A DNA stretch of 64,000 nucleotides from Hofstenia miamia (GCA_004352715.1 SCFE01000037.1:670370-734369), one strand, 5' to 3'; shown: positions 33,664-46,753, counted from the first letter of the stretch. Made by a program: numbers and translations. Notes: generated from the letters alone by a model not told the origin.

Positions 33664-35384
33664 TTAAAAAATTATAGCAAAAACACCTGTGAAAAACAGT
33701 GTTTAAACCCATTCCCTTACAAAAATGTTCAACACTATGGGAATTTAGTTTTTTGCTTGAAATTAACAAATCCTTTATCAAGTGGTAGTTTTTTATAGTC
33801 CTGGCCAAATTTTTGAGAAAAATGCTACTAAAATGCGATAATAGTTGAGAGTGTAGTTGAAAATATATGTCAAAAACATCTGCTATTTCAATATCGTATT
33901 TACTTTTAATAGGCACACGCCTGAATAATTCTTAAATAATTTTAAATACATGTTTCATTCAATTTAAAAACAATCCGATGTCTTGGGAAAAACTCAAAGT
34001 TACTTTAAACAAATGTTAGATTAAAATCAATTAAATTCGATAACGTTAAACCTTTTGATTCATTTTCAATTGAAATGATACAATACAGAAAATGTATACT
34101 ATACAATAGCTTGAACAATAACACATCATTCTATTGTCAATGCATTTTAATAGTAAAGTATACAAAAACCGAATTCAAACCTGTGGCACAGCAATGAATT
34201 TCGGGCATTAAGTTGGCATGTTTTAAACTGCAATAATTCAGTATTATATTCGTGGAAGCAAACCATACAACAGTACTCTGGCCAAAAAAGTTTGGAGAAT
34301 TCACTTCTTATTTTACAAGAATTCCTATTTGTAATTTTCAGTTTTAACAACAGGATCACTTTTGTTAAGATTTCAAATTTCGTGTAAATTTTTTATCAGA
34401 GATTTAGTTTCCATTTTAAATCCTTGTTGAATAGGCCTCATAAAAATAACTTAAAAATTTAATGTACTCACAAAAAATTTCAAAGCTTGTATTTTGAAAT
34501 ATTAATATTTCAATTATACGCAAGACCCATTGCATTGACCATTAGATTGTCAAAGGTTTGATTGTCATTACGTCGGAGACCTGTGTTAGATTCTTCACAA
34601 GAAGTTTACCCTGCGACCAAAAATTAAATTTACAATTTTAATGATTGCAAAATTTTTTTGTCAAATAGAGTGTCCGAACCTTTATGATTAGCATTAACTT
34701 AATAAAATGGAGGCATTACCGAAGTATTAACTTCCAGTTTTGAATACAGTTGAAAGAGAGTAGATCAAATACGCCAACGCAGGAAGTATTACATTAACTG
34801 TTTGTATTCTTGGCTGAGAAATAAGAAGAGTTTGAATTACAACAATACTTTCGACTTATATTACAGTCTCTATTTTCAACTTTAATTACTTTCTAGTTAG
34901 AATCAGAACTGCATATCTATAATAAAAATCAAACGATATTATACTTTTCTATATGTATATATTACATTGAACACTACATAATAACAATAAAGGCTAAAAT
35001 TATACTGTTTTTACAATTTTTTTTTATAAAATAATGCTTGATTTTATATTAATAACTTTTGATTTTAAGATATACTGTTTTTCCTGATCTTTTCGTCAGG
35101 AATATTTCAAAAGTTGAAGGTAATTCTGTAAATGACGATTCAACCTGCTTTGTATTTGTTCTTTGAAAACAGATGTATTTATTATTTTTTGCGTTAACCG
35201 ATGCATACTCATCTAGTCTTAAACAAATCAACTTAAAAGTTGCGATGTGCTGAGAGATGTTTTCAAAGAGAAGTGTCGGTTATTACTTACTGACAAATAT
35301 TTAAGTAATTGACTACAATTTCGTGTCCCAAAATCTAATTACAATTCACATCTATAAATGTATTAGCTTGCTTAAATGAATATA
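33664..35384. other. AT-rich spacer, no gene seen
   Basis: Minus-strand frames at 33653-33916 and 34147-34359 have no recognisable motif or convincing splice signals. Confidence 0.35.
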
Positions 35385-35388
35385 TTAA

Positions 35389-35871
35389 CCCTTTTCTGGC
35401 CAAAATTGTATGTTAGTTGATTATTTTAAATATGATATGTTGATAATTGAAAAAATAAATATGAACTTATTTTAGTGGGGAAATCGCTATGTTCATTGTG
35501 ATGAATCCTGGCCAGCCTCTCATTTTTATGAATGTTTATGTTCACTGGAATGATCAAATCCCATAGATTTTTGGTCATTATAATGTATATTAAGGAATAC
35601 ATAATGCTAATGAAAATATTTGTGAACAAATATAGCAATAGTTAATAGCATTTCTAAAAAAAATAATTTTTAAATTGAAACTTTTCAGCTTAGGCTGAAT
35701 AAAAATGAATTGTTTAACATATAAATCGCAACAACAAACTGTAAGAGAAATTATTCAATTTTTAGCATAGACCCAACGACATAAACTACTAAAACAGACT
35801 TCCCTAAAATTTGACTTAGCTTTCTCAGTTTTTTTTCTTGTTCATTTTAATGAACAGTGGCCAGAAAAGGG
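35389..35871. mobile_element. piggyBac-like MITE with perfect 14-bp ends
   Basis: TTAA (35385-35388) is followed by CCCTTTTCTGGCCA, and TGGCCAGAAAAGGG is followed by TTAA (35872-35875). The 483-bp unit has 14-bp perfect terminal inverted repeats and an intact TTAA duplication, the hallmark of piggyBac-type insertion. It is unrelated in sequence to the 6608-7626 family apart from the CCC start. No coding capacity. Confidence 0.8.
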
Positions 35872-35875
35872 TTAA

Positions 35876-38195
35876 ATGATTTTAGAGTGTCTCACAAAAC
35901 GTAAATTTTGTATTTCTTTCGCAAATGTGGAATTTGTTGTAAATAAATATTTAAAACATCATCTTCAACTCATGGGTAACTAGCTTCTTCTAAATGATTA
36001 ATTTTTTGGGTTTCCATTTTTAAATTCAACTTGCTGCTAATTAGTTCTATCGAAATGAGCTTTGGCCAGATTTAACCCTATTTCCACTAGGAATTTTTGA
36101 AAATTTGTGATTTCAACAAAAAAAATTTTAAACTCCTTCAACTGACGAACCAACGAAGATATTTAAAATCTAAAAACACCAATGGATAGAGACACCTACG
36201 ACACGACAACCTCTGACTTTGCGAACGGCGCCTAGTCGAGAATCACATATATTATCTTCAAAAAACAAAATATTTCAGGGGTAGTTGTTGTGGACATTAG
36301 ACCGCCTCATTATCTGAACACTAGGTATGGAAAGAATTCGAATATTTTTACAAAAATCGGAGTTCTCATTAAAAAAGTCTTATTTGCTTGTAATTCAGGC
36401 ATAAGAATATGTTTTAGGAGTAATCTCCATCATTGCATGAGAGCGCTCTACCCCATAGTTGTGCCCATTTAAAAATATTTCAATGCTTCTTTACAAGCTT
36501 GGATAAAATTCTTCACAAATGCGGACAAATTGGTTTATTACTTAAAAGTAACACCAGTTGAAATAGGCTTAAAGTAGTCATATTCATTGAAAAATGCCTT
36601 CTTAAATTTCAAATGTCTACTTCTAAGTTCTTTCACAGCATCTTTTAATGACTTTTGATAACAATAATTTTCTTCAAAAACTATGAAAAACGACATTAAT
36701 CAGCAAATATATAAACGAAAACAGTAAAATACTATGATGTTAAAAAGTCTCCAAAGTTGTTTGAAAAACACGTGGAATACAATTGTATTATAATTATCTT
36801 CTCAATAATGCGGCTGTTCTTGCCATTTAATTTTTTGATCGCTGGTAATTTTCGACATATGGCATAATTTCTGCGATTACTATATATATTTTTCAGAATT
36901 TAAATAGTAGAGAAACCATTGCTCAATAGTTTAAATTTTGGGGTTTGGCAAACAAAATATCTAAGAGTACACATCTATTCACTGTTTGTTGTAGTCAATA
37001 ACGAATGTAATGCTCACGCTAACTAAGTGAATGGTAAATACTGTCCATCATGTTTGCACGGCTGGTTTTCAAGAAACAAAGGCTAGAATATCTCTCCTTT
37101 ATCTTTAGCATAGAGATGCATTAGAAAATACCCCGCATGCTTCAACTGAGCAATAGGCAGCAAATAAAAGTTCCCTTGTAGTTTTTAAATGTAGCATTAA
37201 TTCTCTTATTATAAATCCAAGTGAAAAATAACACCGTTCCGAATTGAGGTGAACGTAATGGACATTAACTCAGAAATTCAAATTGTAAAAAATCTCGTTT
37301 TATTCAGGAAGTTCAAACGATCAATCACTTATCTCATTCACAAACCAGAAACCTTTAGAAGTAGCTAAATATACATTAAAAATTAAGCAGTAGTTAGTCT
37401 TTAAATTATTCTAAAGAAATATTAAATCAGTCGCAGTATGCTGTGCCAATTGATTTTTTTGTTAATTGCAAAATGTAAGAAATCGATAGTAATACTAATT
37501 AAAATAACTTCAACCTAGCTCATTCGATTTCTATTGGTTGATACTAAAGTATATGCAAATGTGTTGATCAAGATACTGGAACAAATAAATAACCAACGTA
37601 TTTATTCATTACGTTAAAAGTAACAGAATTGGGCAACAAAATATTGTTTAAATCGATATCTTTTAGAATAATTCGTAAAATAAAAAAGCATATTAATTTT
37701 CAGAAAACCTTAACATCGTTAAATGATGTTTAGAAACATATTTTAAATGGCCGGGATAGTGTTAAAATTCCAAGAAAAAATCATTGCTGCCCTAAAGCTA
37801 CAAAATATAAAGTATTTTGACGCTATTTTATATTATTTATGAAATGAAAAATTGATAAACAATTTATGAATTCTAACCAAGCACATGACTCGATTTAATG
37901 CTATATAACATACCTAATTATATTTAAAGTAATCGTGGTTAGCTATGCCTAAATAATATTGTTAATCAGTATTACTATTAAAAGCGAAATAGCAAGGTGT
38001 TGATTTCAAAATGTTTATGACATTTATTTAAATTGTCATAATTGAAAAAGGCAGTTGTTATGGAAGGACTGTATAATTACGAACCCAAAAAATAAATACA
38101 AATTATATTGAAGAAAAAGAAACCTAGGCCTTAATATGTGGAAACAATTGTTAGGTATTGTGAATGCAATTGACAGAGAGAAATAAGAAACTTAC
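35876..38195. other. AT-rich spacer, no gene seen
   Basis: No supported frame. A slightly GC-richer stretch at 36180-36240 contains no open frame. Presumed intron of the minus-strand gene that includes 38196-38307. Confidence 0.35.
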
Positions 38196-38307
38196 TTGTC
38201 GAAGTATTTCCATGCAGAAATTAATGTTGTTCCTTGTTGAGAACAGTATGCGTTGTGCAATTTTGCGGGAACTTTCAAACTCGGGTTGGCGTGTTGTTGA
38301 AGAATGC
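38196..38307 (-). CDS. internal exon of an unrecognised host gene
   Basis: A 112-nt minus-strand block begins after an acceptor ending TTTAG with one partial base (G) and ends at a consensus donor GTAAGTTT in phase 0. Its 37 codons include FESSRKIAQRILFSTRNNIN and end CMEILRQ, an amphipathic, helical-repeat-like composition clearly unlike the spacer. The partial base completes the CA left at the end of 39569-39635 to give a glutamine codon, so the two blocks join in frame across a 1.26-kb intron. The plus-strand frame over the same bases (38164-38346) is a shadow. HEAT/armadillo-like helices are one possible reading, but I cannot name the family. Confidence 0.62.
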
Positions 38308-39568
38308 CTAAACTTTGCCTTCACCTTCATTAAAATAATTGTTTGACATCAAATATAATTTAATGATCTTTATATAAATTTCTAAAAATATTTGGAAATA
38401 GTGTGTCAATGTGTTCACATAAGAAATCGTTATAATGTTCATCACATGAGTACATATTTAACGATTAATAAGTACTCTAAGGGTTTTTAAATTTCCAATT
38501 CCAGTAAAAAAATCAAAGATAAAATATTTTTACACAACGATGATGCACGAATTTTCTTGGATATACAAAACCTGAATCTGTTAGTGAATTTCTTACATCT
38601 GATTTTAAGGAAGCTTTTAAATATAGTCCATATTCAGTAATCCTGTATTGAGTTACCTGGACGTTCAGTTATTCAGGTTAGAAAGACCTGACTTTATTGC
38701 TATAAGGCGTTTAGCTTAATTGTTTCAACCTTCTATATTGGTTTCTAGGCTTCTGCATGACATGCATACTCCACTTCCATTAGCAAATGAACTTGATATA
38801 TTCCACATTTGGTTGATTATCAAGATGCTTTCACATATGTGCATGTTCGAGCAGGATAAAACACTATAGTACAAATGACGAGGAAAATTGTTGTAGAAAT
38901 ATCTACAAGGAATAACTAATTCAAACATTTTCCGAGTTACTATGATTCCTATGATAAGTAACTTAGTTACCCAACGTAAAGCCGATAAATCAAATGTCTA
39001 AAACACATTTCCGAAGAAAAGTGGGAACTTCATAATTGTTCTAGTTACGAGATACCTAAAAATAATCTTGACAGGTGTCAATAAATAAGTCCAAGCTTAG
39101 AAGGCAATATCAAGTTGCAGGGATTCTAAAAGCTTAATCCAAATTTATCTTACTAGTAGCAATTTTTTAGCTAACGAAGGTCGTGCATTATTACTTCTCA
39201 AATTCAAAACCAGATTGAATAGCAAAAGTCGAGCCTTACTCAATTAGTGCACAAAATAAGTATATTCTTAGCTTTATATATTCGATGAAATTCTACATCG
39301 AATTTGCAACAAGGTTCAGTGGCCGTAATTGCTTACTTTTGCATAATTTAATTAAAACAATTTCAGAGCTGGATGGACAGATTTCATTGCCGCTCAACCA
39401 TTAGTGGAGAACATGTTGAACAATATCAGTGTGCTTCACACATTATTTTTGTTTTTATATTTTAACTAACCTGTAAAACGTATGTGAAAATTACAATTTA
39501 TTTCAGAATTTTATTGTTTTTAGTATAATAATTATTTATGTTAAAAATTTACACTAAATAAAACTTAC
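38308..39568. other. intron, with coding-like scraps
   Basis: Plus-strand open runs at about 38508-38635 (DKIFLHNDDARIFLDIQNLN) and 38749-38870 (LLHDMHTPLPLANELDIFHI) look like former coding sequence but have stops around them and no recognisable family. They may be traces of an old transposon in the intron. Confidence 0.25.
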
Positions 39569-39635
39569 TGATTTGGTGTTGGTGTGAGAATCTGAATGAG
39601 CCATTTTATGACGGTGATTTTCAACTCTGAACAAG
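39569..39635 (-). CDS. internal exon of an unrecognised host gene
   Basis: A 67-nt minus-strand block starts after AAGAAGGTTTTGCAG with two partial bases and has 21 open codons (CSELKITVIKWLIQILTPTP included). It ends with CA before a consensus GTAAGTTT donor. The other frames contain stops. It splices in phase to 38196-38307. The upstream exon must end with one extra base; it was not found, and the nearest upstream candidate, at 57 kb, does not have that phase. The peptide reads as an amphipathic helix with a TPTP turn. Confidence 0.58.
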
Positions 39636-39724
39636 CTGCAAAACCTTCTTGATAAAATATTGGTTGAATTAACACTAAACACTGCTTTTACAACAAATTT
39701 ACCAATTGCTAGAGCAAACACATC

Positions 39725-40144
39725 AAGGGTTGGTCGATTTGAATCACTCGATTTAAATCATTGATTTAAATCGGATTTAAACCATGATTTAAATCGGATT
39801 TAAACCATGATTTAAAACACATCAGTTCAATTATTGATTTAAATCAAATACACTAAAAGAGATACAATTCTAATTGTTTTGAAGTCATTGCCCTGATATT
39901 GGAATGAATTGGAAAACTGGGGAATTTATTGTTTTGCATGTGTTTTTATCTTCAGTATAGTTAAAATTGATTAAATTATTGTTTCAAAAATAGTAGTATC
40001 AAAAGGATTTCCAATATTTACTACCTTGGAAGATTGTCTGTGTAAAATTGAAATTTAAATAAAAAAAACCGATTTAAATAAAAAATCCGATTTAAATAAA
40101 AAATCCGATTTTTTAAATTTAAATCGGATTTTTTCCCAACACTG
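39725..40144. mobile_element. hAT-like MITE with ATTTAAATC repeats
   Basis: An 8-bp direct duplication AACACATC flanks the unit (39717-39724 and 40145-40152). The reverse complement of the right end is CAGTGTTGGGAAAAAATCC; the left end AAGGGTTGG is a mutated version of it. The interior near both ends is built from repeats of GATTTAAATCGGATTTAAACC-like units in opposite orientation, so a single strand could fold extensively. 420 bp, no coding capacity. The target duplication makes the boundaries secure. Confidence 0.78.
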
Positions 40145-40152
40145 AACACATC

Positions 40153-42568
40153 GTATACATGCATAATTAAATGAAGGTATCGTAATGCATTTGTCCTTTA
40201 GTATGTTGCTCTTGGCTAGACTTATCACAAGAGGCTTAGAAATTTGTCACTGTCAACGCTTTCTCTTCTTAATAATTATTCAATCATAATTGTATGCTTG
40301 GCGCAGAAAAAATTCTTATTATATTTTTTATATTTTTAAGTAAATTTATACTAAGATTCGATTTACTTGGATAAATGCATGTGTTTCATATGTATTAAAT
40401 ATAATATATAAGGACAAATTATCAATGCCTATATAAACCATTTAGTGTGATGAAATCAAATGTTAGCATATAAATTAATGCACATTTAGAAACCAATTAG
40501 GTTTAAAATTCTAAGAAGTCATGGAGTATGCTGGCATGGGAAAATTTAGGCACCAGCCCAGCAGGGCCCAATTAAATTTATACCAAATTGACCCAATTTA
40601 TGTTCATTGCTATAAGATCTTCAATTTTTCTGTTTGCTAGATTAATGTTAGGTACTTTAAACATTTATAATAAAAAACTATACAAACTCAATATTGAAAA
40701 ACCTAAATTTGAAAAAAATAAAACACGAATGTATAAAATTACAAAAACTTAAATATGTAAATTTTGATTTCAACTCTTTAATTGATTGCAGTAAACAGAA
40801 AATCACAATACTTTGAAATCCATAAATTCAGAAGCTCTCATTATGGGATTTCAAAGGATCGGCTGCTAAATACCTGGACTACATTTCCCATTAATCAAAA
40901 AGTATGAGGACACAAGGTCGCAACTAAAATATATATTCTATTTCTACCTACTGAATGAATTGCTATGCCTACTTTTGTATAAATCCAGATTGAAACACTT
41001 GCTTTGTGAAGCTTCATAGTTAGTTTGCTACTTGTAAATATACTTTCGGAGATTCAATATTTTCCATTAATATTCACAATTAATCTTTTTATATTGTTCT
41101 TACAACAGTTAAGTATTTTGTTAAATTTTTATTGTCATGTTACAGCCAAACGTAAGTTCAATAAAGTTAAAAAAATTCAAAATATAATAATTGTTACCAT
41201 ATGGCAACAATCTCCATAATTGCATATGTTAGCACATGGCAACAATTATATTCCTGACAAGTGAAAAAATGCTTCCCACAAATCCTAGATTCTAAATAGC
41301 AATGCAATGCTTGCAAACTCTTAGCAATGAAAAATAAAACCTCATGTAGTTTAGGATAAACTTTGTTTTATAAATATTTCGATCTTACGTTATGTGTTTT
41401 TTCATGCATTTTATATATAAATCATACATTTTATATGTAATGTACAAGTATATATGCATTTGCGTGAAACTATTGGGAAACTGGTAATTTATCAGTTCCC
41501 TCTATATGAAATTTTTCTATATCCGCCCATGTATAGGTCGGGTCATGCGCAAAGCACTTCAAAAACAATGTCATGATTCGAATCACGGGCTAGCCTGAAA
41601 ACCATAATTTTGAGAAATAGATGCATATTTGTTTTAAGCTAGCATATTCGTGTACAACTGGTAATAATTGTACAAGTCAACTTAGTGCTTTTTACTATAA
41701 ATGTGTTGTTATTATACAACCTTGACCTTGATATAAAGATCAAAAACTGCTGATGATAATCATGACTGTGGATACAATGGAAAAGGGTTATGGATCGGGT
41801 GTTGTTTTAAGAATAATGAAGCAGATGGGTGAGGGGTTGGGATTTGGGTCAAAATATGTAATTCGTTTCCCACTATGTTTTGGTGACAAGTCTCCCCAGT
41901 CACGCGAATAAACAGAAAATATGATAAGAGCTATTTAATAGAATAATGCAGAAATTCACTGACAGAAATAGTCCTTGAAATGAGAAACATAATAGTCAAT
42001 ATTATTATACTATTTTTAACAGAATATAAAGTTTTAAACAGTTAATATTAAAAAAATATATAATAAATTAAGCAATTGATAATTATCAAATAGATATCAA
42101 CTAGTAAGATGAAAACAATTATAGCATTACAAATGGAAATAGATCAGAAAATTTAGGTAAACAGTTTATCAAGAAAGCCCATGCCATGAACATGAAGCGA
42201 AAATTATTAGAAAAGCATCATCTAGAACTCGTACAATTCATACATCTGTGTCAGAGCTGGACATGGGTCAATGGGTTGGACGAGTAGTAAGTTTGGGGTG
42301 GGCCGCATGAGTCATGGGGAGTGATCTATCATTATCATTACTAACACAATGATGTTTTTTGTTCGTGTTCGATAAAATACTTCTCTTAGATACATGTACT
42401 TGGAAAACATATTCTAGTAGGAGAACAAATATTTATTATAAACCTATAATTCAACAATTATTTAACTAGAGGAATCACTCGTGTAATGCAATATAAAATA
42501 TTTTCTAGTTCATATATTGTTGAGACTTTCATTAAACTTTGGTGTATTAACAATATCAATTACGGCGC
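40153..42568. other. AT-rich spacer, no gene seen
   Basis: The plus-strand frame at 41025-41219 is low-complexity. No element boundary found. Confidence 0.35.
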
Positions 42569-43639
42569 TTGATATTAGCCAATGAGAAGGAAGCTCGAAG
42601 ATTTATTTTAATTAATTCGCTGACTATTTCACAACAAGAGATTTACATGTCGGCAAACGATACTACAACACCTATTGCAGAAGAAAAATACGTTCTTTCC
42701 TTAAACAACGATCCAAAATGCAAGGCTAAGGTATGGAGCATGGAAGAAATTTCGTTTGTTGGAAAATCGGGCTACAAATGATTCTATATTTTAATGAACA
42801 TCCTGCAAGGACTGCTACGTGTCTCTCAAATTTATACGAAAACAAACAGATGGAAGCATTATGCAATACGAAACAAAAAACTTACGTGATCAAATAAAAA
42901 AGTGTTACAAGGGATCCACTCAATATCAGCATCAATTACTAATTCTTTTCAAAAGTAGGTACCTGGAAAGCTCATTTCTACTTCGTCAGAAAATAAGAGA
43001 TGCTGAGGTTTTGTTTTGCATTGCTTTGTTGATTATGTTCTAATAATATTGCTTTCCCAATTGTCTTTCAAGAGGCATATCTAATAGGCATCGCCCAGAT
43101 AAAATGGTAGGCGAAGCGGCACAAAACAAGACACTATCACAACCATATTTAAAGTCTCTATATTAAATCTTTTGGTCACAATTTTGAGAAGTCCAGTTAA
43201 TAATGTAGATGAAATGCAAATAAAACACTGCAAGTATTATTTATTCAAAGTGAGAAAAGTTCCTTTTAGGACACTAATGTCACCTTTCTATGATAAGAAA
43301 TGAGTGAGTTTAGAGGCCTACCAAAAAAATATGTGAAAATGCTATTTTTGGAGGGTTTTCCAGGTTTTTGGATCCCCCCATATTGAAATTCCAAAAAAAA
43401 TTTTTTCGAACCACCCTAATACATAGCAACATTTGCTTTGATAAACTGTTTCATGATCGGCGAACAGTGCAAATACCATCAATAAAAAAAGTTGAAGAGG
43501 TTAATGAGAAACTGTGGAGTATTATGGCGAAATATTTATTCAGAAAAACCATTTCATTTACAACTGATACCACAACTGACGATATTAAAAAAATTGTACT
43601 TTTGGATTGACAAGTCACATGGTTGCTTAAAGCTAAATC
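42569..43639 (+). other. broken coding-like stretch, unrecognised
   Basis: Successive plus-strand frames at 42569-42781 (AEEKYVLSLNNDPKCKAKVW), 42779-42895 (LYFNEHPARTATCLSNLYEN), 42819-43043 (LLRQKIRDAEVLFCIALLIM) and 43368-43610 (KKVEEVNEKLWSIMAKYLFR) run one after another in different phases. The last ends in SFTTDTTTDDIKK. Tryptophan and cysteine content suggests an old transposon-like gene split by frameshifts, but no diagnostic motif was recognised. The hAT-like insertion begins directly after it, at 43640. Confidence 0.25.
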
Positions 43640-43721
43640 CAGGGGCCCAGCGAGAAAAAATATATGAGGGGGTGCATTAGCAAAATTGCTGCCCTTTCAA
43701 TAGTGACAACTAGATTCGTCT

Positions 43722-44721
43722 NNNNNNNNNNNNNNNNNNNNNNNNNNNNNNNNNNNNNNNNNNNNNNNNNNNNNNNNNNNNNNNNNNNNNNNNNNNNNNN
43801 NNNNNNNNNNNNNNNNNNNNNNNNNNNNNNNNNNNNNNNNNNNNNNNNNNNNNNNNNNNNNNNNNNNNNNNNNNNNNNNNNNNNNNNNNNNNNNNNNNNN
43901 NNNNNNNNNNNNNNNNNNNNNNNNNNNNNNNNNNNNNNNNNNNNNNNNNNNNNNNNNNNNNNNNNNNNNNNNNNNNNNNNNNNNNNNNNNNNNNNNNNNN
44001 NNNNNNNNNNNNNNNNNNNNNNNNNNNNNNNNNNNNNNNNNNNNNNNNNNNNNNNNNNNNNNNNNNNNNNNNNNNNNNNNNNNNNNNNNNNNNNNNNNNN
44101 NNNNNNNNNNNNNNNNNNNNNNNNNNNNNNNNNNNNNNNNNNNNNNNNNNNNNNNNNNNNNNNNNNNNNNNNNNNNNNNNNNNNNNNNNNNNNNNNNNNN
44201 NNNNNNNNNNNNNNNNNNNNNNNNNNNNNNNNNNNNNNNNNNNNNNNNNNNNNNNNNNNNNNNNNNNNNNNNNNNNNNNNNNNNNNNNNNNNNNNNNNNN
44301 NNNNNNNNNNNNNNNNNNNNNNNNNNNNNNNNNNNNNNNNNNNNNNNNNNNNNNNNNNNNNNNNNNNNNNNNNNNNNNNNNNNNNNNNNNNNNNNNNNNN
44401 NNNNNNNNNNNNNNNNNNNNNNNNNNNNNNNNNNNNNNNNNNNNNNNNNNNNNNNNNNNNNNNNNNNNNNNNNNNNNNNNNNNNNNNNNNNNNNNNNNNN
44501 NNNNNNNNNNNNNNNNNNNNNNNNNNNNNNNNNNNNNNNNNNNNNNNNNNNNNNNNNNNNNNNNNNNNNNNNNNNNNNNNNNNNNNNNNNNNNNNNNNNN
44601 NNNNNNNNNNNNNNNNNNNNNNNNNNNNNNNNNNNNNNNNNNNNNNNNNNNNNNNNNNNNNNNNNNNNNNNNNNNNNNNNNNNNNNNNNNNNNNNNNNNN
44701 NNNNNNNNNNNNNNNNNNNNN
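43722..44721. other. scaffold gap of exactly 1000 N
   Basis: A round-number gap of unknown true size inside the left hAT-like copy. Comparison with the right copy predicts about 1.5 kb of missing element sequence. Confidence 0.98.
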
Positions 44722-44907
44722 TAGGCCTACTAAATGAGTTCCTTAAAAAACTAATTAAACTTCATTTAAGCCAGGCTTGCAAATGGAAGTGAAATTGTGT
44801 TCTATTTCTATTCTATTTCCACAACTATTTTAAAAGCATTTCCATAATTTTCCATAAATGTCCAGTTCTTTCCATAACTCTTAGAACTAGTGATTATGGT
44901 TCTGCAG

Positions 44908-45926
44908 GACAAGTATTGGGCTGGTCCTAGTCCCACTTAGTTTAATTAGATTTTGCCCTAGTCATGTACTAGCCATGTCACATAAATTTTTGGGACAGTG
45001 GGCCTCCATAACCCTACTAGTTGTTGACTAAGCTGACTATAAGTTGAACCAAAATTACTATTTGTTTTGGAATACTCTTGAACCTTACCTCAACAAAAGG
45101 ATATTTCAAATTTCCAGAATTGTTCACAATAAAAGTACACTTTTAGAGAATAGGATAAATAAATTAAAGTCATCTACGTATGGCCACAATATATTGCAAA
45201 ACTCATGCAGTAAACTGTTATGTATCACTAACATTCTGTAAATAATAATATTATTGAGTTGTTGCTACACCCTAAAAAAATGTACCGATATATTGGTCAA
45301 GAAAATTGCTATTTGATATTAGATGTCACAAATGGGACTATATATCCATATATATACTAGTGTTCTGGTCTGTAACAGGCTGTAGCCACGTCCAACCATG
45401 GGCTATGGTTAGACAAGTATTTCGCTGGTCCTAGTCCCACGTAGTTTAATTGAATTTTGCCCTAGTCATGTACTAGCCACGTCACATAAACTTTTGGGAC
45501 TGTGGGCCTTCATAACTCACTAAACTGACTATAAGTTGAACAAAAATTACTATTTGTTGGAGCTACTAATGCATAAATAATAGAATTTTGGAATACTGTT
45601 GAACCTTACCTCAACCAAGGATATTTCAAATTTCCAGAATTGTTCACAATAAAAGTACACTTTTAGAGAATAAGATAAATAAATAAATTAAAGTAAACTA
45701 TGTATGGCCACAATATATTGCAAAACTCATATAGTAAACTGTTATGTATCACTAACATTCTGTAAATTATTGAGTTGTTGCTACACCGTAAGAAGATGCA
45801 CCGATATATTGGTCATAACAAAATTGCTATTTTGATATTAGATGTCACAAATGGGACTTTATATCCATATATATGCTAATGTTCTGGTCCGTTAGCAGGC
45901 TGTAGCCGCGTCCAACCGTTGGCTAT
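44908..45926 (+). repeat. two tandem units of about 504 bp inside the left copy
   Basis: Units begin GACAAGTATT at 44908 and 45412. Each runs through CCTAGTCATGTACTAGCCA, CCGATATATTGGTCA and the CGTCCAACC..GGCTAT end. The right copy (about 52164-52550) has a single unit interrupted by an N at 52352. Confidence 0.75.
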
Positions 45927-46753
45927 GTTCACAGACTTTGTTTTACGCCCAAAATACCAGCTAAAATTCATTTCTGAAAGTACTAGTGATGTCTTTTTGA
46001 TTATTAATGCATTAATGCATGTATAAGAGTATTAGTTAATACGAAAGGCCACATTTTTTCCCCAATTTGCATTCATTATCAGACATTTACATGCTGCCCC
46101 TGCAACTTGTATTCGTCTTGTGTTATTTTGAATTCTCTTGTTCATGCAGAGATTACTCAAATAAAAGAACTTTTTAAGACTGACTATAGCCTTATAGTTT
46201 ATACAATTAAGTGTTCAACACTCTGTATGACTCAAACGTATTTAAGTTATTATAAAACAATTTTTACTGTTCTTAAAACATATATATTTTCTTAAGCACA
46301 TTTAAGGTGTGTTTAACATTTTCTTTGGTGTTGAGAATGTCTGCTTTTTGAATTTTTATTTCCACAAATTTCCATTATATTTCCATTTCACAATCTGGAA
46401 ATGGAATGGAATGGATAGGTTCATGTCCATTTGCAAACTGATTAATGCTAATCTTTTGTTTAAATTAGAAGAATAGAACAAATGAAATAGGTCGAAAACA
46501 GATTTTGTATCAAACTTGTAATGGGTAAGATTGAAGAATTACACTTACAGAGAAAACACAAATCACTTATTCAAATATACATGTATATTTCAAAAAAATG
46601 TTGAAAGAGATGGACTGACAGCATTGTCAATTTAGAAAATGAGTGGAAAATTAAATGAACGCAATATCTGTTAAATGGTCATTTTGCTGCCCCCTGAGAA
46701 AAAATATTGGGGGGGGCATCACCTCCAACCACCCCCGTTAGCTGGGGCCCTTG

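Larger units (their letters stand above)
43640..46753. mobile_element. hAT-like non-autonomous element, left copy (contains gap)
   Basis: Its first 82 bases match 50430-50511. It is then replaced by 1000 N and resumes at 44722, the counterpart of 51979 in the right copy, so the gap should hold about 1.5 kb. It carries two tandem ~504-bp units where the right copy has one, and lacks a ~500-bp segment present at 52728-53230. A short direct subterminal motif, GAGAAAAAATAT..GGGGGTGCAT, lies just inside both ends in the same orientation. The open frame at 46107-46295 is not coding evidence because the DNA itself is repeated. Confidence 0.7.

Noticed and set aside
43664-44737. 357-codon open frame
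   Set aside because: Almost entirely N; only the first and last few codons are real sequence.
46107-46295. 62-residue frame conserved at 53234-53443
   Set aside because: The two loci are copies of the same hAT-like element with high DNA identity, so frame conservation carries no protein-level evidence.
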